Source: UBA1141 sp963665155 (lineage in GTDB: Bacteria > Chloroflexota > Dehalococcoidia > Lucifugimonadales > UBA3495). Taken from it: a DNA stretch of 64,000 bases. Shown piece after piece: positions 36,386 to 45,782 of the stretch. Position numbers and translations under genes: made by a program. The stretch is from positions 620,001-684,000 of the forward strand of contig CAXXFI010000001.1 in the NCBI GenBank assembly GCA_963665155.2. The letters are read 5' to 3'. The notes under the pieces are model-generated. The model was not told the DNA's origin. It was given only the letters and a program-made list of their open reading frames with translations, and did not search any database. The number at the start of each line of letters is the position of its first letter. The first letter of the stretch is position 1.

Positions 36386-37917
36386 AACGTCTCGGATCAT
36401 CCCTTGTATTTGTGTTGTTGTCCCGGCCTCATCACGCCGCACAGTGGCGCTGACTTCACAATCTATGACTGATCCGTCTTCTCCTCAAAATTGTTTACGG
36501 ACCCCACTTCACGCAGAGCCTGGCGAAACCTTGCCTGGTCATCGGTGTCATAGTACCTATCGGCAATTTCGGAGCCGATTATTTCGTCCTTGGCAAAGCC
36601 AAACAGGTCCAAGGCAGCCTGATTAACATCAATGAATTTGCCATCCGGGGAACTAACGAAAATAGCGTCTCTAGACTCTTCGAAAAGCGCCCGGTATCTT
36701 CTTTCGCTGGCTGTAAGTTCTTCGGTTCGCTCGATTACACGTTGTTCAAGCTGCTCATAGGAACCCTTGAGTTGCTCTGCCATCAAGTTGAACTCATCAG
36801 CTAGTTCTTCGATTTCATCGCCGGAATGGACGGCAATAGTCTGCCCGAAATTTCCTTGGGCCACCTCTTTCGCTGCCCTTTTCAACTCCTCGACGGGCCG
36901 CATAACCCGTTTGAGGCCTACGGCCACCAGTACAGCAGGGACCGCAACGCCCAAGGCAAGGAGTAAAAGCAAGAATCTCTGGTAATCCCGGCTTCCGCTG
37001 CTCAAGGCGGACCAACTCTCTTCAGTTACCAGGCCCCACGAAGTGCCCGGTATTGGAGCGAAGGCGGACAAAAGGTCCTCTCCATCCAAATCTTTAGTGC
37101 GGATTGCTCCAATGCTACCCAGACGAACCTGGGTTACAGGCTGTTCGCCCCTAAGGTCGGTGCCCACTCGCTCCGGGGCATCGTGATAGATGGCCTTGCC
37201 GTTCCCATCGACAATGTAGCTGCGGCCGTTACCGATACGCAGCCTTAGTATTCCTCCGTAAAAGGCGCTGATGCTGGTTGCTTTGAGTTGGAACATTCCA
37301 ATAATCGACCCGAGGAACTCGCCTTGGTCTCCGGAGATTGGTACGGCTACGCCGATGACTTCCGTGTTTTGGGGACCGTCATATTCGATGTCGCTAAAAA
37401 CCGGGTCGGGAGACCGCAACATCTGCCGGAAATAAGGGCGGTCGGACCAATCTTGCCCCATGACGTCCGGTCGCTCCGGATGAGCAGCGACTATGGTGCC
37501 AAAAGTATCCAAGATGAGCACTCCGGCGTCGAAGACTCGCAATTGAGAGTTGGCTCGAGCTAGGGCTGCTTGTAGATCAGCGCCCTCCTATCGCGAAATT
37601 CCCGAACTCCGGGAGACTTCGCTAAGCAAGTCAGGGAACTTTTCAATCGTCGCCGCCAGTTGACCCGCCCACAGTTGCGTCAGGTCCCGGTCCCGTTCGA
37701 TGACCAAGTCTTCGGTCACATCCTGATAGGAGTAGAAATTGACGAGGGCCACTCCGAGCAAGATTATTGCCGTCAGAACGAAGAACCAAGCGATAATCTT
37801 GGCCCGCGGACTTCCGGTCAGCAGCCTGCTCAACCTGCTTTTCGCAGTACGCGGCGGCAAAGGTCGCGTCACTTCTACGGTTGGGCTTGTGGCTGGGCCT
37901 GTTGAATCTGGTCGCAC
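36386..37917 (-). pseudogene. Cache/HAMP/PAS sensor kinase, truncated with internal stop and frameshift
   Basis: A membrane sensor starting near 37917 (GTG). TM1 is IIAWFFVLTAIILLGVALVNFYS (about residues 42-65), followed by an extracytoplasmic dCache-like domain (VFDAGVLILDTFGTIVAAHPE, GQDWSDRPYFRQML, VIGVAVPI), TM2 (FLLLLLALGVAVPAVLVAVGL), HAMP (MRPVEELKRAAKEVAQGNF) and PAS (YRALFEESRDAIFVSSPDG). An in-frame TAG at 37590-37588 interrupts the frame between SGISR and EGADLQAALARANSQL. A frameshift near 36480 separates NFEEKTD from GSVIDCEVSATVRRDEAG. The reading ends at IRDVSQRKR near 36390, where the kinase domain should begin, and joins a LuxR regulator remnant. Kinase and ATPase parts are missing. 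Confidence 0.8.
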
Positions 37918-39197
37918 GCTAATTTAACGTCCTCTAGGGGGGACTGACCTAAAGTTAGCACTCTGTCCCAAAGGTCATAAGCAATCTGTTTCGCATCGTT
38001 CATGTTAACAAAGACTTCCGAGGTCACCGAGTAGCCGTTTATGTGGCCGTCGGCGAAGGCTAGGATATCGACTTCCGATGCCTTCTCGGGGAACTCATCA
38101 CGAATAAACGATGCCCACTCATCGACAAGCGAAGCCCTGGCCGGTTGAAGAAAATTCGCTCGGGCCATTGCTTTGCCGTAATCCTCGCCGATCAGAAATT
38201 TGACCAGTTCCCAAGCCTCTTCGGGGTGATCGGTCCCCGCATAAATGCCGAACCCATCGGTGGTTGCTAGAGTGACCTTTTGTGCCGGTCCGGAAGGAAA
38301 AGGAGCCACTCCAACGCAAAAGTCGGCTTTGGCCAGAATGTCTTTGAGCGCCCAAGAGCCATCCTCGACCATCGCTATCCGGCCGGTGATAAAAGCCTCT
38401 CGGGTTCCCAAGCCTTGCACGTCCAGGTTGGTGGCAATCACTCCGTCATCCCAAATGCGGGCCCGTATCCACTCTAATGCTCCCATTGCTTCGGGTTCGG
38501 CCATTTGGCACACCGTGGGGTCGTTAGGGTCGACGAGATGTCCTCCCCAGCCGTTTACGTGGACTTGTATCCGGTCCCAAGACACGTCCATCATGCTGCC
38601 CCAAAGATCCGTGGTGCCGTCACCGTCACGGTCGTGGGTCAACAGGCTCATGGCCGCCAGGTAGTCATCATGGTCCCACGAGCCGTCCGGGTATTCCACG
38701 CCGTACTCGTCAAATAGGTCCTTGTTGTAATAGAGGCCCAGAGCTCCGTGGTACTTGGGAACCCCATATTGCTGACCCTCGCTGGTGGTAAAGGAGTTGT
38801 ACTGGGTCGAGTCCCAGTCGGACGTGACGGAATCGCTCAGGTCTTTCTCGATAAATGGGAGCAGGTCAAGAGTAAAACCTTCCTGAGCCCAAATGGGGAA
38901 GAAGGTGCAGCAGCCTTGGAATACATCGGGAGCGGTCCCAGCCAACTTCTCCGCAAGCATCGTGTTTTCCACGTCATCCGGGTCAGGTGTATAGAAGACC
39001 CGTATGTTGGGGTGAGAATCATGGAATTTCTCCAACATCTCTTCAACCATTGGTGGGAACCAAGCGGAATTCCAGTCTTGGTAAACAAGCTGAACCTTCC
39101 GATCATCCTGGTCAGACGGACTGGACCCACACGCAGCGGTAATTACCGCTACTCCAATTAAAACCAGCACCAACGCCGCAATCCTGGAACCTGTCAA
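37875..39197 (-). CDS. ABC-type extracellular solute-binding lipoprotein
   Basis: A 440-residue protein of the SBP_bac_1 (sugar/oligosaccharide-binding, MalE-like) type. It has a lipoprotein signal peptide (RIAALVLVLIGVAVITAACGSS, Cys at about residue 23), then lobes with KVQLVYQDWNSAWFPPMVEEMLEKFHDSHPNI-type opening (given here in part), GAPDVFQ-like (GTAPDVFQGCCTFFP), YGVPKYHGALGLYYNKDLFDEYG, AFITGRIAMVEDGSWALKD and EEAWELVKFLIGEDYGKAMA. No permease genes are nearby. Its 3' end overlaps the start of the sensor kinase by 43 bases, which suggests that it delivers a ligand to that sensor. Intact. Confidence 0.88.
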   Translation of the reverse strand: MTGSRIAALVLVLIGVAVITAACGSSPSDQDDRKVQLVYQDWNSAWFPPMVEEMLEKFHDSHPNIRVFYTPDPDDVENTMLAEKLAGTAPDVFQGCCTFFPIWAQEGFTLDLLPFIEKDLSDSVTSDWDSTQYNSFTTSEGQQYGVPKYHGALGLYYNKDLFDEYGVEYPDGSWDHDDYLAAMSLLTHDRDGDGTTDLWGSMMDVSWDRIQVHVNGWGGHLVDPNDPTVCQMAEPEAMGALEWIRARIWDDGVIATNLDVQGLGTREAFITGRIAMVEDGSWALKDILAKADFCVGVAPFPSGPAQKVTLATTDGFGIYAGTDHPEEAWELVKFLIGEDYGKAMARANFLQPARASLVDEWASFIRDEFPEKASEVDILAFADGHINGYSVTSEVFVNMNDAKQIAYDLWDRVLTLGQSPLEDVKLACDQIQQAQPQAQP

Positions 39198-39468
39198 CGC
39201 TCTCTCCTGGCTGATAACCCTGGTCCGATTATCAGGATTAGATCTGCCTAGAGTTTATGGACGGTGGGCATGACGGTCAAGCACTTCGTACCGGGTCCAA
39301 GAAAGGGAATCATACTTTTGGGGGATAGGTATGTAGACATTCGCACCCATGGCGGTATGGCACTTTCCGCCAAAAAGAAATCGTGAGTCTAGCCGATGTG
39401 CCTAAGCTGCGTCCCCGCTAAAGTAGCTGACGAGGGAAATCAAGAAACAGCAGCTTTAGGGGGGTTAG

Positions 39469-41757
39469 ATGAGCTACTCGATAACACAACGGTTTAGGCA
39501 ACCTCGGACCGGGTCGATGCCGAGCATCGAACAGAACTCGACGGGACTAGCTTTCACCGGACGGATTGCGTCTTGGAGCGCAAGCCACCGCTGGATGGTG
39601 ATTGCAGCATCGGTAATGGTAATCGTTTTGGCCATGTTGAGCCTGAGCTTCTTGGAAACCAAAATATTGGACTACCGAGGTGAGGGCGAGTCTGCGGTGG
39701 GCGCCAAATTGGTTGAAGACGGATTCGAGTTTAACTCAGCGCCGACGGAGCAGTTGGTGTTTAGCAACCCGTTTATAAACGTACAGACGCCGGACTACCG
39801 GTCAACGGTCCAAAGCCTGGCCACCCAGCTCAGGGAGCTTCCTGAGATTGAATCGGTAACCACCTACTACGACAGCAGCGACCCGGCTTTGGTTTCGGAT
39901 GACGACCATGTAACTATTGCCCAAGTCGTAATTGCTGGCGGATTTGACGATGCTGACGAGAAAATAGAAGCGGTTCTAAATACGGTGTATGCCGCAGACG
40001 CAGCAGCGCCTGATTTCGAAATAAGCATAGCTGGCGCAACGTCCATTCAGTTTGAGTTAGAGAAGATAGACGAGGAAGATTTCGGTCGCATGATCATAAT
40101 TACGATGATCCTGGCCCTAACCTTCATGCTATTTGCGTTCCGGGGCGTGGTGGCTGCCACGATTCCCTTGGTTCTGGCGGTGGGTTCAATATTCACAGCC
40201 TTAGGTGTCGCAGCCGCAGTAAGTCAGATTTACCCCATGGTGGATTTCCTAGCTCAAGTAGTACTTCTGATGGGAATGGCCGTAGGAGTGGACTACTCGC
40301 TATTCATCGTGAGCCGGTACCGTAGCGAGCGCCAGGCAGGCAAAAACAAGCTGGACGCGATCACCACAGCGAGCAACACCACAGGCCGCGCGGTATTCTA
40401 TGCCGGAGTGACCGTGTTGCTTTCCCTGGCTGGGTTGGCGTTCACTCAAAGCCCGATATTCATTTCGATGGCAATTGGCATAATCATTGTGGTCTTGTTG
40501 GCCATGACGGCTTCTTTGACCCTGCTGCCAGCGATGCTAGCAGTATTGGGAGACAAAGTAGATGCCCTTAGGTTGCCATTCATTGGCCGCACGGGCGGAA
40601 ATGGTGGTGGTGTCTGGGGCAAATTAACCGATAAGGTTTTGGGCCGCCCCGTAGTTCTGGCTACAGCAGCGGTAGCTTTGCTGATCGCCTTGGCCATCCC
40701 GGCTTTCTCTTTGAACATGGGAATCTCGCAGGGGTCTGACGCATTCAATGACGCAGTGGATGGCAAGCGGGCATTGCAACTGTTGGAAGAGAACTTCGCA
40801 TTCGGTCTTGCCAGTCCTGCCTTCGTAATTGTGGAAGACAGTAACGTCCACTCGGAAGCGGTTCCAGGCTCGGTGGCGAACCTAATTACCGCTCTAAGCG
40901 CAGACAATGCCTTCGTACCGCCCTACAACGTGACTGCGAATCAGGATGGCAACCTGCTCTATGTCGAGGTTCCTCTGGCGGCGGATGTCGATGAGGACGA
41001 GGCCGCAAACACCATCCGGCATCTCCGTCAAGACATCATCCCGGTCGCTTTCGCCGGAAGTTTTGCCGAGACCTACGTAAGTGGACTGACTGCCGGGAGC
41101 GTTGATATCACCAACACGATGACAACCACGGCACCCTACGTGTTCGGCTTCGTGCTGGGGCTGGCCTTCCTACTTCTCTTGGTAATGTTCCGCTCAGTCG
41201 TTATACCCTTCAAGGCGATTGTACTGAACCTGTTTTCGGTGGGCGCAGCCTACGGTGTGATGGTCATGGTGTTCCAATGGGGCTGGGGGATCAGCATCTT
41301 GGGTTCTTCGCCCACCGGTGTTATCGAGCCTTGGCTGCCATTGTTCCTCTTCGCCATCTTGTTCGGTCTGTCCATGGACTATCACATGCTGATTCTGAAT
41401 CGTATCAAAGAAGCCTACGATCAGGGCCTAAGCAATGAGGAATCGGTTTCTCAAGGAATCAAGCTGACCGCCGGGCAAATCACCAGCGCTGCTGCCATCA
41501 TGGTGGGCGTATTTGGCACCTTCGCTTTGGGTCGTCAGATAGGCATTCAGCAATTCGGTCTTGGCTTGGCAGTGGCGGTGTTAATCGATGCTACGATCAT
41601 CCGCTCGGTGCTCTTACCTGCATCGATGAAGTTGCTGGGAGATCGCAACTGGTGCCTGCCTTCCTGGTTGGAATGGTTGCCAAACATCAACTCTTCGGAG
41701 TCCGAGCAACCCGAACAGGCCATCACGCAGGCCATACCGGCAACATCGGGCGACTAG
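39469..41757 (+). CDS. MMPL/RND-superfamily transporter
   Basis: A 762-residue protein with the MMPL layout: TM1 (about residues 38-60, WMVIAASVMVIVLAMLSLSF), a periplasmic loop, five TM segments (about residues 205-370, with the conserved GMAVGVDYSLFIVSRYRSER carrying the proton-relay Asp/Tyr), a second loop, and a second TM cluster (residues 545-740, with FGLSMDYHMLILNRIKEAY). The duplicated GVDYSLF and GLSMDYH signatures are decisive. Family members export lipids or hydrophobic compounds, or act on drugs. It starts at ATG behind GGGGGG and stops at a TAG within a CTAG, 6 bases before IS1182 copy B. Its natural terminator has been pushed to 45692 by the insertions. Confidence 0.9.
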   Translation: MSYSITQRFRQPRTGSMPSIEQNSTGLAFTGRIASWSASHRWMVIAASVMVIVLAMLSLSFLETKILDYRGEGESAVGAKLVEDGFEFNSAPTEQLVFSNPFINVQTPDYRSTVQSLATQLRELPEIESVTTYYDSSDPALVSDDDHVTIAQVVIAGGFDDADEKIEAVLNTVYAADAAAPDFEISIAGATSIQFELEKIDEEDFGRMIIITMILALTFMLFAFRGVVAATIPLVLAVGSIFTALGVAAAVSQIYPMVDFLAQVVLLMGMAVGVDYSLFIVSRYRSERQAGKNKLDAITTASNTTGRAVFYAGVTVLLSLAGLAFTQSPIFISMAIGIIIVVLLAMTASLTLLPAMLAVLGDKVDALRLPFIGRTGGNGGGVWGKLTDKVLGRPVVLATAAVALLIALAIPAFSLNMGISQGSDAFNDAVDGKRALQLLEENFAFGLASPAFVIVEDSNVHSEAVPGSVANLITALSADNAFVPPYNVTANQDGNLLYVEVPLAADVDEDEAANTIRHLRQDIIPVAFAGSFAETYVSGLTAGSVDITNTMTTTAPYVFGFVLGLAFLLLLVMFRSVVIPFKAIVLNLFSVGAAYGVMVMVFQWGWGISILGSSPTGVIEPWLPLFLFAILFGLSMDYHMLILNRIKEAYDQGLSNEESVSQGIKLTAGQITSAAAIMVGVFGTFALGRQIGIQQFGLGLAVAVLIDATIIRSVLLPASMKLLGDRNWCLPSWLEWLPNINSSESEQPEQAITQAIPATSGD

Positions 41758-41763
41758 TACCCC

Positions 41764-43640
41764 CTAGAACTCCGGCCGAAAAGTACCCTGACCTAGGCTG
41801 TCCCGATATACTGGGCAAGAGATTTAATAAATGGGTGTGGGAGGTTGAGGATGCTGGGAGTACGGTCGGCGCAACGAGGGCTGCTGGAAGCGGATCACCT
41901 GTACCTGGACTATGTGGGCCGGGGCTCCTTCTATGGCTTCCTGGCCTCCCTGCGGGGACAGCTATTTCGAGACGAAGAGTTCGCCGAGCTATATTGCCCA
42001 GACAATGGCCGGGATAGCGTGCCCCCAAGTCTGGTGGCCACTGCGCTGTTGTTGCAAGCCTACGACAAAGTCAGCGACGCCGAAGCCAAACAGCGGGCGG
42101 ATTTTGATATCCGGTGGAAGGTGGCGTTGGGGATTGAGGTGGAGGACCGGCCCTTTGCCAAGAGCACGCTGCAGCTGTTTCGAGCCCAGCTGATCCTCCA
42201 CGACCGGGTGCGGGCCGTCTTTCAGCGCAGCCTCCAATTCGCCCGGCAGACCGGATACCTGAAAGGACGCCGGATGAAGGTGGCGGTAGACACCACCTAC
42301 ATTCTGGGCCGAGGGGCGGTCAAGGACACCTACAACTTGCTGGCCGACGGCATAGTCCAGGTAGTGCGGGCGCTTTCGGACCTGGATGGGACGCGGCCCG
42401 AGGAATGGGCCTTGAGACACGGTCTGGAACTCTACTTTGGCTCCAGTGTGAAGGGAGAGGCAGAGATTGACTGGGACAACCAGAAAGAGCGGCAAGCCTT
42501 ACTGCAGAAGATAGTAGCCGATGCCGACCTGGTGTTGGAGCTGGCCCGTCAGGTCCAGGGTCAGTTCCCCGAGGAGAGCCCCCAGCGCCAGGGTATAGTG
42601 GAAGCGGCGGAGTTGCTGGGGCAACTGTTACTGCAGGATGTGGAACGCCAGGAGGATGGCCCAGCCCTGAAGGATGGGGTAAGCCGGGACCGCATCCCTT
42701 CGGTACACGACCCGGAGATGCGCCACGGCCGTAAAAGCAGCAGCAAACGCTTCGACGGACATAAGGCTGCGGTGGTGGTGGATACCGATTCCCAACTGGC
42801 GACCGCGGTAGACATCCTGCCCGGCAATGCCGGTGACAACACTGGAGTCCTGGAACTGGTGGAGCAGAGTGAGGAGAACACGGGCATAGCGGTGGAGGAG
42901 ACTATCGGGGATGCGGCCTATGGGGATGGCGGGACGCGGCCTATGGGCAGGCCTTTGCCGATGCTGGTCGGACTCTAATAGCCAAGGTGCCGGGTCGCCC
43001 TAATAAGGCCTGCTTCCCCAAGGAGGACTTCCAGATCGACTTGGAGGCAGGAACCTGCACCTGCCCAGCCGGTAATGTTACCCACACCCTGCGGACCTTC
43101 GGCACCCGGACCAACCGGTTGGGTCGGACCTACCTGGCCCGGAGTTTCCAATTCGACCCGGCGGTCTGCGGCGTATGCCCCCTGCGGTCCCAGTGCGTGG
43201 CGGCGCGGTACGGGGCGGGACGCACCGTAGCCCTGCATCCCCAAGAGGCGCTCTTGCAACAAGCCCGGGACTTCCAGCGGAGTGAGGGCTTTGCTGAATA
43301 CCGTAGGCTGCGCCAGGCGGCCGAGCATCGCCTGGCGCGGCTGGCGCAACTGGGGGTCCGCCAATCTCGCTACTTCGGCCGAGCCAAGACCCGATTCCAA
43401 CTACTCATGGCGGCCACGGTGGCCAACCTGACCCTGGTGGCTACCAAGATGGGGATGATATCTCCGGCTCCAGGCTCCTCTCACGATAAACCGGACCAGC
43501 AAGCCCCAGGGTCGCCCATCGTTACTACCCAATTCATATTGGCCGCAGCCAACTGGGTCACTCTTAGCCTCAGACTTACAGTCCACTGGTTATCCTCCAC
43601 GCCATCCCGTCACAGCAGGGCTTTTCAGCCGGGTTTCTAG
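41764..43640 (+). mobile_element. IS1182-family element, copy B
   Basis: A direct-orientation copy from CTAG 41764-41767 to CTAG 43637-43640, inserted just after the MMPL stop. It shares its right CTAG with the MITE-like element. Ends match those of copy A. Confidence 0.9.
41851..43640 (+). pseudogene. IS1182-family transposase, copy B (8-bp insertion)
   Basis: Same start (GGGAGG, ATG at 41851) and sequence as copy A until the second-Asp motif. At about 42930-42945 an extra 8 bases (CTATGGGC) within ACGCGGCCTATGGGCAGGCC shift the frame, giving TRPMGRPLPMLVGL and a stop at 42978. The rest of the protein, from GRPNKACFPKEDFQ to the C-terminus, is present in the old frame from 42987. Also differs from A and C at YRRLRQAAEH (Pro to Leu) and shares QLATAVD with C. 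Inactive. Confidence 0.92.
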
Positions 43641-43789
43641 TATTACAACGACGGATTACCAAATATTTCGTCTTCCCCTTCGTATTCGGCTGCCAGCGGG
43701 CTATCGCGGTAGGCTCATCGCATCACGTTATTAGGTTCAAATCATTCTCGAAAATCGCCCTGCCAGAGGAACCGTCGTTGTAATACTAG
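43637..43789. mobile_element. 153-bp MITE-like element
   Basis: Bounded by CTAGTATTACAACGACGG at the left and its exact reverse complement at the right (18 bp). The first 14 bases equal those of the IS701-type element ends (CTAGTATTACAACG) and then diverge. No coding frame fits; the interior has no similarity to the IS701 transposase gene that I can see. It is wedged between two IS1182 copies and shares a CTAG with each. It is probably mobilised by an IS701-like transposase. Confidence 0.85.
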
Positions 43790-45672
43790 AACTCCGGCCG
43801 AAAAGTACCCTGACCTAGGCTGTCCCGATATACTGGGCAAGAGATTTAATAAATGGGTGTGGGAGGTTGAGGATGCTGGGAGTACGGTCGGCGCAACGAG
43901 GGCTGCTGGAAGCGGATCACCTGTACCTGGACTATGTGGGCCGGGGCTCCTTCTATGGCTTCCTGGCCTCCCTGCGGGGACAGCTATTTCGAGACGAAGA
44001 GTTCGCCGAGCTATATTGCCCAGACAATGGCCGGGATAGCGTGCCCCCAAGTCTGGTGGCCACTGCGCTGTTGTTGCAAGCCTACGACAAAGTCAGCGAC
44101 GCCGAAGCCAAACAGCGGGCGGATTTTGATATCCGGTGGAAGGTGGCGTTGGGGATTGAGGTGGAGGACCGGCCCTTTGCCAAGAGCACGCTGCAGCTGT
44201 TTCGAGCCCAGCTGATCCTCCACGACCGGGTGCGGGCCGTCTTTCAGCGCAGCCTCCAATTCGCCCGGCAGACCGGATACCTGAAAGGACGCCGGATGAA
44301 GGTGGCGGTAGACACCACCTACATTCTGGGCCGAGGGGCGGTCAAGGACACCTACAACTTGCTGGCCGACGGCATAGTCCAGGTAGTGCGGGCGCTTTCG
44401 GACCTGGATGGGACGCGGCCCGAGGAATGGGCCTTGAGACACGGTCTGGAACTCTACTTTGGCTCCAGTGTGAAGGGAGAGGCAGAGATTGACTGGGACA
44501 ACCAGAAAGAGCGGCAAGCCTTACTGCAGAAGATAGTAGCCGATGCCGACCTGGTGTTGGAGCTGGCCCGTCAGGTCCAGGGTCAGTTCCCCGAGGAGAG
44601 CCCCCAGCGCCAGGGTATAGTGGAAGCGGCGGAGTTGCTGGGGCAACTGTTACTGCAGGATGTGGAACGCCAGGAGGATGGCCCAGCCCTGAAGGATGGG
44701 GTAAGCCGGGACCGCATCCCTTCGGTACACGACCCGGAGATGCGCCACGGCCGTAAAAGCAGCAGCAAACGCTTCGACGGACATAAGGCTGCGGTGGTGG
44801 TGGATACCGATTCCCAACTGGCGACCGCAGTAGACATCCTGCCCGGCAATGCCGGTGACAACACTGGAGTCCTGGAACTGGTGGAGCAGAGTGAGGAGAA
44901 CACGGGCATAGCGGTGGAGGAGACTATCGGGGATGCGGCCTATGGGGAGGACGCGGCCTATGGGGATGGCGGGACGCGGCAGGCCTTTGCCGATGCTGGT
45001 CGGACTCTAATAGCCAAGGTGCCGGGTCGCCCTAATAAGGCCTGCTTCCCCAAGGAGGACTTCCAGATCGACTTGGAGGCAGGAACCTGCACCTGCCCAG
45101 CCGGTAATGTTACCCACACCCTGCGGACCTTCGGCACCCGGACCAACCGGTTGGGTCGGACCTACCTGGCCCGGAGTTTCCAATTCGACCCGGCGGTCTG
45201 CGGCGTATGCCCCCTGCGGTCCCAGTGCGTGGCGGCGCGGTACGGGGCGGGACGCACCGTAGCCCTGCATCCCCAAGAGGCGCTCTTGCAACAAGCCCGG
45301 GACTTCCAGCGGAGTGAGGGCTTTGCTGAATACCGTAGGCCGCGCCAGGCGGCCGAGCATCGCCTGGCGCGGCTGGCGCAACTGGGGGTCCGCCAATCTC
45401 GCTACTTCGGCCGAGCCAAGACCCGATTCCAACTACTCATGGCGGCCACGGTGGCCAACCTGACCCTGGTGGCTACCAAGATGGGGATGATATCTCCGGC
45501 TCCAGGCTCCTCTCACGATAAACCGGACCAGCAAGCCCCAGGGTCGCCCATCGTTACTACCCAATTCATATTGGCCGCAGCCAACTGGGTCACTCTTAGC
45601 CTCAGACTTACAGTCCACTGGTTATCCTCCACGCCATCCCGTCACAGCAGGGCTTTTCAGCCGGGTTTCTAG
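43786..45672 (+). mobile_element. IS1182-family element, copy C (complete)
   Basis: Direct repeat of copy B, from CTAG 43786-43789 to CTAG 45669-45672. It carries an 18-bp duplication inside the transposase. The right flank GGCGGCAAGCCCAT is shared with the corresponding flank of copy A, on the other side of an 11-kb segment. Confidence 0.9.
43873..45672 (+). CDS. IS1182-family transposase, copy C (duplicated catalytic motif)
   Basis: A 599-residue full-length transposase, as copy A but with an in-frame 18-bp duplication at about 44945-44965 giving GDAAYGEDAAYGDGGTRQ instead of GDAAYGDGGTRQ. The duplication copies the segment that should hold the second catalytic Asp. The rest is intact, and the TAG stop lies in the terminal CTAG. 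Whether the protein still works is unknown; the spacing between the first and second Asp changes by six residues or stays unchanged, depending on which copy of the motif is used. Confidence 0.9.
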   Translation: MLGVRSAQRGLLEADHLYLDYVGRGSFYGFLASLRGQLFRDEEFAELYCPDNGRDSVPPSLVATALLLQAYDKVSDAEAKQRADFDIRWKVALGIEVEDRPFAKSTLQLFRAQLILHDRVRAVFQRSLQFARQTGYLKGRRMKVAVDTTYILGRGAVKDTYNLLADGIVQVVRALSDLDGTRPEEWALRHGLELYFGSSVKGEAEIDWDNQKERQALLQKIVADADLVLELARQVQGQFPEESPQRQGIVEAAELLGQLLLQDVERQEDGPALKDGVSRDRIPSVHDPEMRHGRKSSSKRFDGHKAAVVVDTDSQLATAVDILPGNAGDNTGVLELVEQSEENTGIAVEETIGDAAYGEDAAYGDGGTRQAFADAGRTLIAKVPGRPNKACFPKEDFQIDLEAGTCTCPAGNVTHTLRTFGTRTNRLGRTYLARSFQFDPAVCGVCPLRSQCVAARYGAGRTVALHPQEALLQQARDFQRSEGFAEYRRPRQAAEHRLARLAQLGVRQSRYFGRAKTRFQLLMAATVANLTLVATKMGMISPAPGSSHDKPDQQAPGSPIVTTQFILAAANWVTLSLRLTVHWLSSTPSRHSRAFQPGF

Positions 45673-45691
45673 GCGGCAAGCCCATCCCTCG

Positions 45692-45729
45692 CCAGCGCCC
45701 CCAAACATCCCCGGGGGCGCTGGTTTTTA
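45692..45729 (+). terminator. Rho-independent terminator displaced by insertions
   Basis: An 11-bp stem (CCAGCGCCCCC with GGGGGCGCTGG) and T5 tail, at the right edge of IS1182 copy C. It probably ended the MMPL gene before copies B, C and the MITE were inserted. Confidence 0.85.
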
Positions 45730-45782
45730 TTTACAGTCCTGTGAACCTGATTTGCGAAACTCAGGTGTGGGTCACTACAAGA

